Origin: Triangularia verruculosa
Lineage: Eukaryota; Ascomycota; Sordariomycetes; Sordariales; Podosporaceae
DNA: 64,000 bases
Reading direction: 5' to 3'
Assembly (NCBI GenBank): GCA_033296885.1
Contig: MU863919.1
Coordinates: forward strand, 1-64,000
Shown piece after piece: positions 22,401 through 33,356 of this stretch. The position numbers were made by a program, and so were the translations under genes. How positions within the stretch are numbered: the first letter of the stretch is position 1; each line of letters begins with the position of its first letter. A model generated the notes under the pieces. The model made no database searches and was not told the DNA's origin. It saw nothing but the letters and a program-made list of their open reading frames with translations.

Positions 22401-24473
22401 CTCCAAACTCTCGGCACCACCGAAATGTCTCAACAACAAACAACAACTGTACTCTAGGTACATTAACCGACCATTCTCTCACCACCGAATCCTCCATCTA
22501 ACTTTCCGACCCGCCAACATGGAGACAAATCAACCACCATAGGTAACTATCCGACAGAGCAGATAACGGGACTCACTTCCCCTAGTTACCCAACACTCAA
22601 CCCACCGACCGCAGGTGAACTTTCGAGAAAGGTTGAAGGTCGCCTAGTCAGCCCCAATCAAGAAAAACCGCCCACACAAAGGCTGAAGTTCTCACCTACC
22701 TTACCTATCTATGAAGCTCAACCGACGTAAAAAAAAACAATGTTGAAAGCTACTACACTGGGGAAACAAACACAGCTCAAAAACGGTCCACAGTCAACTC
22801 CGAAAGGTCTAGGTAGTTCAAAACATTTGACATTTCCTAAGCTTCAATACCAAACACTCTTGCCCCCCCCCCCCCCCCCTCCTCCCCTCCCTCCCAACCT
22901 CCCAATGACTTGTAGTTCTTGAAGACTACCTACCTTACCCAACACATACTACCACTACCTAGAGGTCCATCGTCTGGCTCAAAGGTTACCTACCTGACCT
23001 AAGGTAGCTAGACTGTAAAGCCTCATCGTTTGTCAGTTGGTTGAATCAAACACGTAGCAAAACACAAGAGAGCATCGTCCAGCCATCTGTCCCGGTAGGG
23101 ACAGTAAAAAAATCCAAGTCTCTGCTCATTTACCATGCTTAAAAGACCTGCTTGATAGGGTAAACAAAACAGCCTTCATGTTCTTGGGCGATCTAGTAAG
23201 TACTCATGATGTGCAAAGCCAATGATACGAAAAATATGTGTGCAAAAAAAAAATATACCTGATACACACACTCCAACCTCGTTATCCTCCCTGAATTATA
23301 TCTTCAAGGCCCTCTCTCTAGCTTAACTAGATATGCATTATTACAACTCACCTTTCCCATGATGTCTTGCATCTTCCTTTGCTAAATTCTTTCCCAACTT
23401 TTGGTTCCCTTTGCTATCCAGCACCTCTCCCCCCATCCTCGTTTTCTTTTATCCCAGCAACTTTCTTACTACCAGTCTCAGGTACCTATATCAAACCAAT
23501 TGTTGGTCTTGTCTGACAGTCTATGCCGACCAGCTGCTTTCCATCTGGCAGTAACAACTAGTTTCACATCGACCATGCCTAACAGAAAGAACACAGCATA
23601 CTTGAGGTAACAAACACGGCGAAGCAACACATAAATCACAACATCACAAGACAGCATGTAGTTTAAACATCCAATGATTTAAATATAGCCCGCCGTGCGC
23701 GCCTGCCACCACCACCACCACCACCACCACCACCACCACCATCTCCACCTACCTCCCCCGTTACAACAACAAAAAAAGAGTATACAAACAAAAACCGCCG
23801 AGAACTATGGTGCAAGAGAATCAAGTGGTGGCAATGTTAAGTTGTTAGTTAACAAGGTGTAGAAGAAGACACAGAAAAAAAGAAAAACAGAAAAAGGACA
23901 ACCAAAAAAGAGTAATAAAAATAAAAAAAAATAAAAAATTTGGGAGGATCCGTCATTTAGGGGGCCCAACGGCAAAATTCTTCTTTTTTTCCCACAACCA
24001 GTTCCAAACACCCATTCTCTTCTCTACCCCCCTTCATCATGCCCTCCCTCCCTCCCTTCCCTCGGCCTCAAAGCTAGTTTCGTCCAAGAGCAAATAGCCT
24101 TGCAGTAAAACAAACATTCCCCCGTTAAAAAAAAAACAGAAGCAGCCAATAGTGAAGCAAACCCAGGTACACCAAAACACACTAGAGTAGATGGCCGAGG
24201 TTTTGTTTTGTGTGCGTGTATATGAGGGAGAGTTGTTGTGTCGTTTTGAGGCCAAAAGAAAAATGAAAAGCGCGCGGGGGGGAATATCGTGACTTCGTCC
24301 TGTTCAGTCCACGCCTGATCGGTGAGATTAAGAAGGGCGTGTCGACAGATTGAATTAGGAACAACATAATAAGGCACTTGACGGTCCTCTCTTTCTCATA
24401 TGCGGCGCACTGGTGGCGGTCGGGTATCCGTACGGGAAGACTGTTCATTATCGGCATCACCATGGCCGGACTC
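19447..24473. other. 5-kb spacer between phosducin-like and G-beta genes; low complexity, TACCTA motifs
   Basis: No supported gene. It contains a run of 17 C (22863-22879), (CCA)12 at 23706-23741, A-rich and T-rich stretches around 23860-23990, and a cluster of about ten TACCTA/TAGGTA motifs at 22450-23030. The part from 24000 to 24473 is probably the 3' UTR of the G-beta gene. Open frames such as 20128-20625 (minus) and 20610-21038 (plus) lack domain or splice support. It could hold a long leader, a non-coding RNA or an unrecognised small gene. Confidence 0.5.
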
Positions 24474-25861
24474 TTAGTAGGCCCAAACCTTGAGCTGTTG
24501 TGGTTGTTAGCGATCTGAGGAGAGAGTGGTTTCACAGAACCAGGAGATCGGGAAGGGCGAGGTCTTACGAAAGCGTCCCATGAACCGGTGCACAAACTTA
24601 TACCGTCGTTGGAGACTCCCAAGCAGCTGACGCGGTTCTCGTGGCCTACAAGAGAGCCAACCTTTTCGCCCCGGGTAACATCCCAAACCTTATTACCGTC
24701 GGTTAGCCTCACAAACTTGGCGCACAAAGGGAATTTTTAAGGTCTGTCCTACCTTGCACTCAAAATCATCATAACCAGCAAACAGCAACCTGCCAGATAC
24801 GGAGGTAGCAACTGAGGTGATGCCGCACAGAATCGATTCCGACTATGAAGCCGCATTAGTATTGGCCGCCCAATTTCAGTGATTATAGGTTCGTTGCTCA
24901 CCCCATAAAAGTTAAGTTCCCTGTCGGCGCGGATGTCGAATAATCGGCAGGTAGCATCGTCGGATCCTGTTACGAAAGAGTGACCGTCGGGGAAAAATTG
25001 AATGGCGTTAATGTCGGACTCGTGGCCGGCGAATGTTTGCACCGCCTTGCCGGCGCGAATATCCCACAGCTTGGCGAAAGCATCGCAAGCACCAGAGATG
25101 AATGTGTTTTGATTTGTTGGGTTCAAGCTGATACTCATGACATCTCCCAAGTGGTCGGCGAATTCGACAACCTTTGTGCCAGTCTCAATATCCCACTTCA
25201 TGCAAGTCATGTCGCCGGAAGAGGTGAGGATGCTTCTGTCGTTGATGAAACGGCAGCAGGAAAGATAACCGGCGTGGCCTGACAATTCCCTGGCGACGCG
25301 CGTGGGCCCGTCACGGTTCTGGTTAAGGTTGTAGATGGAGCAGATGTTGTCGAGACCGCCGCAGGCGACATAGTTGCCGCTTGGGGCATAGGCGCAAGTC
25401 ATGACCCATGATGATCGGAGGGGAATGGCGTGCACCTTGTTTGTTGTGTAGGCATCCCAGATGATGAGCTTGCCGTCTTGTGAAGCAGAAACGAGGTGTC
25501 TTCGGTCGGTCGACCAGTGCATCGCATAAATCTTTGCGAGATGACCCTTCAGCGTCCTCTTCGTCCTCATCAACTGGTTCTTTGGGATCTGCTCGTGGGC
25601 CTGGGCGGCGACAGCGCGGACTGGAGATAGCAAACATGATGGCGTAAGCAGCAATTCGATCGCACAAAGGGAGGGGCGCGGGGGATGGGCGGCGACGGTG
25701 TCGGACACCTGCAATCAATGGGAAAACTCACGCGTTGTGTCGGCCAACTCCTCCTTCTTTCTCTTGATTCTGTCCTTGAGCGTCTCAGCCTCGCGACGCG
25801 CTTGCTGGATGCGTGCCTGCATCGCCTCGGGCGACACATCACTCGGTCGGCCTGTATCCAT
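24474..25861 (-). CDS. gnb-1: heterotrimeric G-protein beta subunit
   Basis: Exons 25861-25732, 25620-24902, 24842-24753, 24688-24569 and 24494-24474 give 359 residues, the usual length for fungal G-beta. The N-terminus is the helical G-gamma-binding segment ([20 protein letters not shown]). Seven WD repeats follow, with [53 protein letters not shown] and [16 protein letters not shown]. The protein ends SWDAFLKVWAY, with the last seven codons including stop in a separate exon. Conserved stretches are [20 protein letters not shown] and [19 protein letters not shown] across junctions. It acts at the plasma membrane with G-alpha and G-gamma in pheromone, nutrient and developmental signalling. 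The first intron is 111 nt; the others are 59, 64 and 74 nt. Cpc2/RACK1, the other seven-repeat relative, lacks the N-terminal helix seen here. Confidence 0.95.
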
Positions 25862-27897
25862 CTCTGCGGTGCTTTGTGGTGGTGGTCAATCCTCTCTCCA
25901 ATGGGGCGGGGGCCGATTGACGAATGGGCGCGCGCGGGTGGTGGCAGTCGACGAAGATTGTCGATGTCGGCAGGATTGAGACAGCAGGTGCTAGTTTGGA
26001 GGTTAGGGTGTGGTTGAATGGATGCAGGAGTTCTCTTGGGGGAAGAATGCGAGCTCCAGGGGTGGGTGTGCCGGGCCAGTAAAACAGCTAGACAAGGGCC
26101 CGACGGTGCTGAATGAAATGACTATCGGATAGCGAGTGGAGAGGGGGGGGAGGCGAGCAGGAAGGGGAGGCCCAAGCAGACACCGATCGCAGCACTGCGT
26201 TATTCGCGATGGTATGGACGATAGTGCAGCAGAAACACCGACAGTCGTCCAGTGCGGTCACGGTGAATGAACAGAGGTTGGGACAGGAAAAGGAGGAAGA
26301 AGGAAAAAAAAAAGAAGAATGGCAGCTCTCGGTTGGCGGACGGGAGGGTGACCGGCCAGTTTTGCGATTATTACCCAGCGCAACCTAGTCGTGTCTGGAT
26401 TGCTGGATTGGGAAGGGGACCAGTGGGTGAATCGACACCCTTGCAAAGTGCCGTCCTGCTGGGACTGCACTGACCACTGAAGGTGTTGAGGATTGATGAA
26501 TAGAATTCGATATCAATTGTATTGAGCATGCTCCAAGAAATGGCTAGGCGTACTGTAGATTTTTGAGTTAGGTGGAGCGGATATGTTTAACAGGATGTTG
26601 TGTTGGTGAGAGAGCTAGCTTGGTCTTTTTTTCTCAGCAGCATTCGGGTCCAGTGTCCGCCAGTCTCCAGGGGTGGTTTGCAATCTGTGAACCTGGAAGC
26701 GACCTGCACCGCAGCAGCAGCACAGCATCCGGCCGGGACGGTATGGAATCGGTCGGTCGGCAGTGTATGCACTGTCGGGTATATTTACAGAATCTTCTAT
26801 TTGTCACCCGCGATGCCGTGACCTGATAGCAATGCCGGTCGCTATCTCTCGCAGACCCGGCGGAAAGTCGGAAACTGCAGGCTTTGAATTAAAGGTGGAC
26901 TGGGTGGAGGATTCCAAGCTGCGGGTCGAACGAGCGACAAGGAGAAGGGGAGCTCTTCTCTGGTGGGTCCATGCACCGACTTGCGCTTTCTCCTGCAGCC
27001 CGGACATTAGCTATGGCACGGACCATTCTCTATCGACCATCTTCAAAATCAAGTTTACTAATCCGTATCTTTCCCAGCAAGCTGTGGTCGCAAAGACCTT
27101 GTCAAGGTTTGCATGGACAGAGATACGATCTGGATCATAATTGTATTGATGACGCTGTGCGCTCGCCATGGATGCTGCTGTGCCCTCAGGATGGGAATAG
27201 GTGCCCGGTTGTCCGAGTCACCCAACCCGCGCATGGATGATGGAAAAGGGGCTTTTTCTGGATGGAGAAAATACCCTGGCCGTCGTCCCCAATGCAGAGC
27301 CGTGGCGCGCGCGGTTAGATGGAGAATTGGCTGTGGGGATGGGGATTGCAACATCAGGGAAGGGTCAGCCTGCCTTTCTCGGTCAAATAAATTTTCTGCC
27401 AAAAATCCCAAACAGTCTTTCTTGAAGGATTTCAATCAAGAAGATCGGAATGTATGCGATTGGGGCTTGAAACATAGGGACCCGGCATGTCAGACACCCG
27501 GTATGCTTCATTCGGCGTGCCGGCGCAAACTCCGAACAACGCCAGCAATGCTCACTCCCTAGTATTCCAGAGACGAGTTAGTGCCCAAAGGTTTCCAATT
27601 TCCCATTCGGCGTGGTATGGCTCTCTTGGGCAGTGAAGAAGAAGAAGAAACCTCGGTTTACCTGGCAACCACTACGAAAGTAAGCTGCATGATGTTTTAG
27701 ATAGCTCGGCATTTCTTTTCAATGTGGCACCCGTCACGGAATCACCACCCGCTCGGCAGCACCCGGCATCCGTACGGGGCCGCCTGCGAGCGGAGGCGCT
27801 GCTGCTGATCGAGGTGTGCCTGGCTTGGCGCCGAACCTTGAAGTTTGAACAACGATATCCCATGATAACCTCACATTTACCGGTCAATTCAAACGAG
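25862..27897. other. divergent intergenic region, 2.0 kb, no supported gene
   Basis: Shared upstream region of the G-beta gene (minus) and the deaminase gene (plus). Frames of 125-149 codons on opposite strands at 27058-27562 overlap each other and show no family signature. Confidence 0.5.
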
Positions 27898-29098
27898 ATG
27901 ATGGACTTCATCGCCTTCCCCAAAATCGAGGTATTTCGTCCTCGTCCGCCATGGCAACAACAATCTCACAAGAACACAGCTCCATGCCCATCTCTCCGGC
28001 TCCATCTCCCGCCAAACTCTCCATGAGGTATGGCTTCAAAAACAAAAAGAAAACACCCTTTCGCCGCCCGATCTGCGGGATCCACTGGTTGAGATGCCCA
28101 AAGGAAAACACGACTATGACTTGAAGACATTCTTTCCCCTCTTCTCGTCCTACATCTACTCCCTCGTCTCCGACCTTTGGGCTCTTCGGTATACAACCCT
28201 CGCCGTCCTCAAAGACTTCGAGGCCGACGGAGTGGTTTATCTAGAACTGCGCACCACCCCCCGTGCTATTTCAGCAGCTGGCATTACCAAGCAGAACTAC
28301 GTCCGAACCATTCTTGACTGCATCGCCGAGTTCGAAGCCAACCCAGGGTGTAAGCTGCGGACGAAGTTGATCCTATCCGTTGACCGCCGCAACACCTTTG
28401 CCCAAGCCCAAGAAGTTCTAGACCTCTGCCTCGCCTTCCGGGACAAGGGCGTAGTAGGGATCGATCTCTGCGGTGATCCAGCTTGTGTGTCTAACCTCAG
28501 CACCTTCTCGCCCGTCTTTCGGCGGGCGAAGCAGGAGGAAGTAAAGATCACACTTCATTTTGCAGAGGCGGAGGTCTCAGGTACGGAGGAGGAGCTGGAA
28601 TTGTTGCTTAGCTGGGGACCAGCGAGACTAGGGCATGTTATTCATTTGAGTGATAGCATCAAAAGGAAGGTTATCGAACGGGCAGCCAATGGGGAGAGGA
28701 TGGGGCTGGAGTTGTGTTTGAGCTGTAATGTCCATGCCGGCATGATTTGCGGTGGTTTCGAGGCGCAGTGAGTTACCTGTGGATACCTTGGCAGAGATGT
28801 GACGTGCTGACAGAAATTAGTCACTTTGGAGAGTGGTGGAAGGTGGATGAGGCAGTTGTTGTCTTGAGTGTAAGTTTTGCACAACAAGGGCCAGTGAATC
28901 GTGGTTGACACATAGCATGAACAGACCGATGATGTGGGTGTCTTCGGCAGCCCTCTATCCAACGAATGCGCCCTTGTAGCTAAGCACTTTGGCTTAAGCC
29001 GGCAGCAGATGTGTGATCTCGCCAGAAGAGGTATCGATGTCATATTCGGAGGCGAGGCGGAAAAGGAGAGGCTCAGGAGGATAATGTGGACCAAATGA
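27898..29098 (+). CDS. adenosine deaminase-like protein (ADAL/MAPDA type)
   Basis: Exons 27898-27930, 27980-28767, 28821-28869 and 28925-29098 give 347 residues. The fold is the metal-dependent amidohydrolase of the adenosine/AMP deaminase superfamily. The HxH metal ligands are residues 13-15 (KIELHAHLSGS, formed across the first splice). HFAEAE near 203 supplies the next His and the catalytic Glu, RLGHVIHL near 229 another His, and STDDVGVF near 291 the metal-binding Asp. The STDDxGVF form and short length match ADAL, which in plants and animals deaminates N6-methyl-AMP to IMP, rather than classic adenosine deaminase or the long AMP deaminases. ATG at 27898 or 27901 is equally possible. The gene converges with its downstream neighbour, stop codons 90 bp apart. 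Confidence 0.88.
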
Positions 29099-29188
29099 TG
29101 GCGTGTATGCCTTTTAAATAGAAAGACTGAACTGATACCCCCATCTAAAATGCATATGTCCCCTCTAAACACCCACCTCTAGTTCCCT

Positions 29189-30241
29189 CTATTTCCCACC
29201 CTCCATCCCAGCCCCCCCATCCGCCCAAACCACCAAATTCCCCGGCCTATCCTCCATCTCCTCAAAAAACCTCACCACCTCCCCCTCATCATACCTCAAA
29301 CTAAAATGCATCACCACCCACACCACCCCCGGCCACCTCCTCACCACCCCCTCCAAATCACTCCACATCGTATGCTTCGTCTTGTCCGCCTGCTCCCTAT
29401 GCTCCCTATCACCCCCCCTCAAAAAACTGCACTCCGTCACCACCACCCTCACCCCCCTCCCCAGCCACCCATCCATCTCCCCCCCTTCTTCATACACCCC
29501 CGCCGTCGTGTCCCCCATAAACGCAAAAACAGGCTGCTCCACCTCCCCCGTAACCTCCACCCCCTCCCCCCTCAACCTCTTAATCTCCTCCCCCCCCAAC
29601 CCCCTCAACTCCTTTTTTAACTTCCTCGTCGTCGTGCTAAAAACATACCCCAAACTCGGCACCGTATGATCGCACCTCACCGCCGTCGCCTTCCACTTCT
29701 GCCCCCCACCTTTCACATACCTCAACTCCGTCTCCTCCCCCGGCTTCATCGTCGTGATGCTGTACTTCCCCAGCCTCTCCAGCTTGCACTCCCCCTCCCC
29801 CTCCCCGAACCCAGTGAACCCCTTGTTGAGCAGCTGGCTCCCCTGCAGAAACTGCTCCAGCGGCTTCGCCATTTCTTTCGGGCAGTATATCAGCGGAGGG
29901 GTGTGAGGGGGGTCGGCCTTCAGGAAGGCCGGGGTGAGGAGGCAGTGGTCCGAGTGCCCGTGGGTGAGGAAGATGTGCTTGGGCCTGTGAGCTCCCACCA
30001 CCAGACCGGCGTCGAGAAGGAGGTTGAGCTCGGGGATTACAAATGAGGTGTGCCATGCTGCGCGGGAGCGGCCGGTGAGGGTTAGCTGGTGGAACGGCTT
30101 GGGGAAACGCCAGGTGAGAATGTCGGAGCGGGTGGATTGGGGCAGCGGGGTGGGAAAGTTTGGTGGCGGTTTCGATTTTGAGTCTGATGAAGTCTGTTCT
30201 GGAGGTGGCATTTTTTCTTTTGTTTGTGGGTTTGACGCCAT
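29189..30241 (-). CDS. metallo-beta-lactamase-fold protein, RNase Z-like
   Basis: A single exon of 350 codons from ATG 30241. After a Pro/Ser-rich N-terminus it shows the metallo-beta-lactamase core: LNLLLDAGLVVGAHRPKHIF, then the zinc-binding HxHxDH motif in LTHGHSDHCLL. Later come AVRCDHTVPSLGYVF, AFMGDTTAGVYEE and VVVMHFSLRYDEGEV, which supply the remaining His and Asp ligands in RNase Z order. Long-form fungal tRNase Z (Trz1) exceeds 800 residues and has a degenerate N-half; this protein is nearer the short ELAC1/plant tRNase Z type, although the usual flexible arm is not obvious. tRNA 3' processing is therefore possible but not shown. The coding strand is G-rich, with few C for most of its length. 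Confidence 0.8.
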   Translation of the reverse strand: MASNPQTKEKMPPPEQTSSDSKSKPPPNFPTPLPQSTRSDILTWRFPKPFHQLTLTGRSRAAWHTSFVIPELNLLLDAGLVVGAHRPKHIFLTHGHSDHCLLTPAFLKADPPHTPPLIYCPKEMAKPLEQFLQGSQLLNKGFTGFGEGEGECKLERLGKYSITTMKPGEETELRYVKGGGQKWKATAVRCDHTVPSLGYVFSTTTRKLKKELRGLGGEEIKRLRGEGVEVTGEVEQPVFAFMGDTTAGVYEEGGEMDGWLGRGVRVVVTECSFLRGGDREHREQADKTKHTMWSDLEGVVRRWPGVVWVVMHFSLRYDEGEVVRFFEEMEDRPGNLVVWADGGAGMEGGK

Positions 30242-30465
30242 TTTGATGTATTTTGACGACTAAGAAAGTGGTGATGTATTGCTTTGTGAATTTGCTGTGA
30301 AATCGGTCGGCTAGTCTGGGTTAGGGTTAAGACTGAAGATCTTCACAACTCACACATCAGGTTGACAGCAAAATCAGACATAACGACAGGCTGGATCGCT
30401 ATCAAGAAATCTATCTAACACGTCTTTATCGTCCCGGTCATTATCCATACCCATTACATGCCATT

Positions 30466-32900
30466 TCAAGCCTTTGGTGTAGGCTCGTCTGCCGATGGCG
30501 TAGCAGCAGTCTTAGCAGGCGCCGGCCTCAGTGGCAATGTTGTTGTCTCTCCAGCAGCAACTGGAGCAGCAGCCTCAGAAGCAGCCTTCTCAGCCTTCTC
30601 CTTCTCCTTCTTAAGCTTCTTCTTCTCCTTCTCCTTCTCCCTCGCAAGCTTCTTCTCGGCAGCCTTCTTGGCCTCGGCCTCCTTAATCTTCCGGAGCTCC
30701 TCACCACCGAAAGCATCGCGCCACTCCTCGATCTTGGCAGCTGGGATAGTAGAGAACAACAGTTCAGGCTCTCCAAGCTTGTGACCAGGCTTGATAGCAT
30801 CAGCCTCCCAAATGTCGGGGATGCTGGCCGTCTGGCCCTCCCCCTCGAAACCGAGCTGCTTGAGGATAGCCTGGGACTTGCCGGGCATATAAGGAGCCAA
30901 TACATTGGCAAGAAGGTGGATGATGTTCAAAGCGATACCAATAACGGCATTGCAGCGCTCGGGCTCCTCAGCAATGAGCTGGTTGCCGAGCTTGTTGTCT
31001 TGAAGAAGCTTGTTACCAAAACCAGAGATGCTAGTCGCAAATGTTAGAATCAGGTTTTCAAAATCAACTTGAAAGAGACATACGCCATGATGACAGAAAG
31101 ACCGTGTCTGAGCTTGAGGCCCTTCAAGGAAGAGTTGTACTCCTGGAGAAGCTTGTTGACCTCCTCCTTATGCTGCTGGAGAGCAGGGAACTTGGAGAGG
31201 TCAAACTCGGGGACCACGCTGTCCATCTTGGCCTGAGTGAACTTGATCACACGCTGGCAAAGGTTGCCGAGGTTCTTGAGCAGGTCGTTGTTGTTGACGT
31301 CAACAAACTCCCTTTGAAAATGTTAGTGCCGAATCCTACAATCAAACAAGACATTTCCAAGCAACTTACTCCCACTTGAATTCCGAGTCGTGTGTTTCTG
31401 GGCGTCTGGACAAGAGGTAGAATCTCCAGATGTCGGGATCAATGCCAGTGTCACGGGCATTGTTACCAAAGACACCAACACCCTTGGACTTGCTGAACTT
31501 GCCGCCCTCATAGTTCAAGTACTCAGTGGTGGACAAAGTCTTGACCTTGGTCCAATTCTCCTTGGAACCGATCTGCGAGGCAGGCCAGATGATAGTGTGG
31601 AAGCTGCGAGTCAAAGGTTAGCTCACAGAACAATGTAGATTGTCCGAGATACAACGGAACTTACGGGACGTTGTCCTTGCCCATGAACTGGTACAGGGAC
31701 ACTTCCTCAGGGTTCTTCCACCACTTCTCCCAGTTAGTACCGCCTGGGTTGCCAGGGTCGGTAAATGTCTTGGTAATCGATGGGTAACCAACTATCCAGG
31801 TCAGTATTCAAAACATTTCATTCTCAAACGAGAAACATACTGCAGGCATCGAACCACACATAGAAGACCTTCTTGGCAAAGTCTTCCTCGGACAGACCGT
31901 CAAGACCAGTAGGAACTAAGTGGACATGTCAGCATGAAATCCTTCCTTTGACAAACCGATCCTCAAACATACTTGGTACACCCCACTTGAGATCACGAGT
32001 GATACCGCGAGGCTTAAGGCCTTGGTCGAGCCAGGAATAAGTAATCGAGGTACAGTTGGCACTCCAGTCCTTCTTGGCCGAGGCAATCCACGACTCGATT
32101 TCACCCTGAAGGGCATCTAACCGAAGGTACAGATGCTTAGTCTGACGCTTGATAGGTGTTGTACCATCAAGCTTGCACTTGGGGTTGATCAACCACCCAG
32201 TAGCCTTGGTCTCCTGATTTCCCGAGGCATCAAGGTCGGGCTCCATGGGGTCAAGGAGGTTACCGCAGGCATCACACTGGTCACCACGGGCGCCCTGGTC
32301 GTGGCACAGACTGCACTCGCCCTCTACATAGCGATCGGCCAGGAAGGACTCGTGCTCAGGGCAGTAAGCCTGGGTGGTCTCGCGCTGCTCAATATACCCG
32401 TTGTTCCACAGGCGCGTGAATACAGACTGCACGATATCAGTGTGCTCATCTGTAGGGGTGCGGCCAAAGGTGTCGAAGTCGATCCGGAACCAGTCGTAGA
32501 TCTCCTTGTGAATCGCGTGATACTTGGCGCAAAGAGTCGCGGGATCCACACCCTCAGAAAGCGCCTTTGTCTCTGTTGCGGTGCCGTACTCGTCCGAACC
32601 GCAGATGTAAATTGTTGGCAGGCCTCTGGCTCTGCAGAAGCGAGCAAAGACGTCGGCCGACTAGATGGGTGGTGGTGTTAGCGACTGAGAGGCTTTCATA
32701 AAATGTGAGCCTGACTCGCAGGGCGACACCGGCTGTGAGAACCGGGCTTGAAACACATTTGGGGGGGGGAATTTCATTACCAAAACACTGCCGATGATGT
32801 TGCCGAGATGCGGAACGTTGTTCACATAAGGCAGGGCACTCGTGATGAGAATGTTCTCCTTGCCGGGGACGGGGAGCGTTGGTTTTCGTGGGGTAGCCAT
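30466..32900 (-). CDS. mes1: methionyl-tRNA synthetase, cytosolic
   Basis: Seven exons (32900-32781, 32660-31973, 31915-31841, 31791-31665, 31603-31370, 31311-31084, 31030-30466) give 678 residues. Class I signatures are present: PYVNNVPHLGN, where HLGN at 31-34 is the HIGH motif, and GKFSKSK, where FSKSK at 373-377 is the KMSKS loop. The connective domain has paired cysteines (CSLCHDQGARGDQCDACG), as in zinc-binding MetRS. VFYVWFDACIGYPSITK and WPASQIGSKENW support the active site. The alpha-helical anticodon-binding domain follows (WEEFVDVNNNDLLKNLGNLC). The C-terminus is a Lys/Glu-rich charged tail (about 560-620) and then Ala/Pro; there is no EMAPII-like or WHEP domain. Lack of a targeting sequence implies the cytosolic enzyme rather than the mitochondrial one. 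The first intron (120 nt) is the longest. Confidence 0.95.
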
Positions 32901-33356
32901 TTTTGTCTGTGTGGTCTCGGGGTATGATCGAGTTGAGTTGATAGAGGGGTTGACGTTGGGCTGGGCGTCTGGGACCTGCAGGTCTCTGTCTTTGCCGTTG
33001 TGTGGAAGGTGGGGTGAGTCACGGTTCCTATGTCTAGAATCGGGAAAACCTCGGACGGTGTTGAAAAAGATGTTGCGATTGAGCTGACTTTGACCCTCTA
33101 CTCCGGGTTTTCTCTTCTTACTTATAAGGCATCAGCTTCAACTGCTGTTGCTTCCTGGGTCTGGATGACTCCTGCTCTCGCAGTGGCGCAGCGGGGTCGA
33201 GAGGCGATGAGCTGAGACACAAGTGAGGGAGGGGCACCATAACCCGGGGTTAGGGTTATGCCATAATCCCTGCTCAGGGGCAATTCAGGGGTCATCACCA
33301 CTCACCACCGCCTTGGGTATCTTATTAGATCGTACATATACTACATCCGCCAGCTT
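32901..33356. other. intergenic between mes1 and the fluoride exporter gene
   Basis: Presumed mes1 leader and exporter trailer; nothing else seen. A short inverted motif AACCCCGG..GGTTAGGGTTAT lies near 33242-33260. Confidence 0.45.

Noticed and set aside
27058..27562. Overlapping frames of 125 and 149 codons on opposite strands
   Set aside because: They occupy the same DNA on both strands, a sign of chance openness in GC-balanced intergenic DNA.
29306..29669. Pro/His-rich plus frames opposite the RNase Z-like gene
   Set aside because: Antisense readings of a strongly C-rich template strand.
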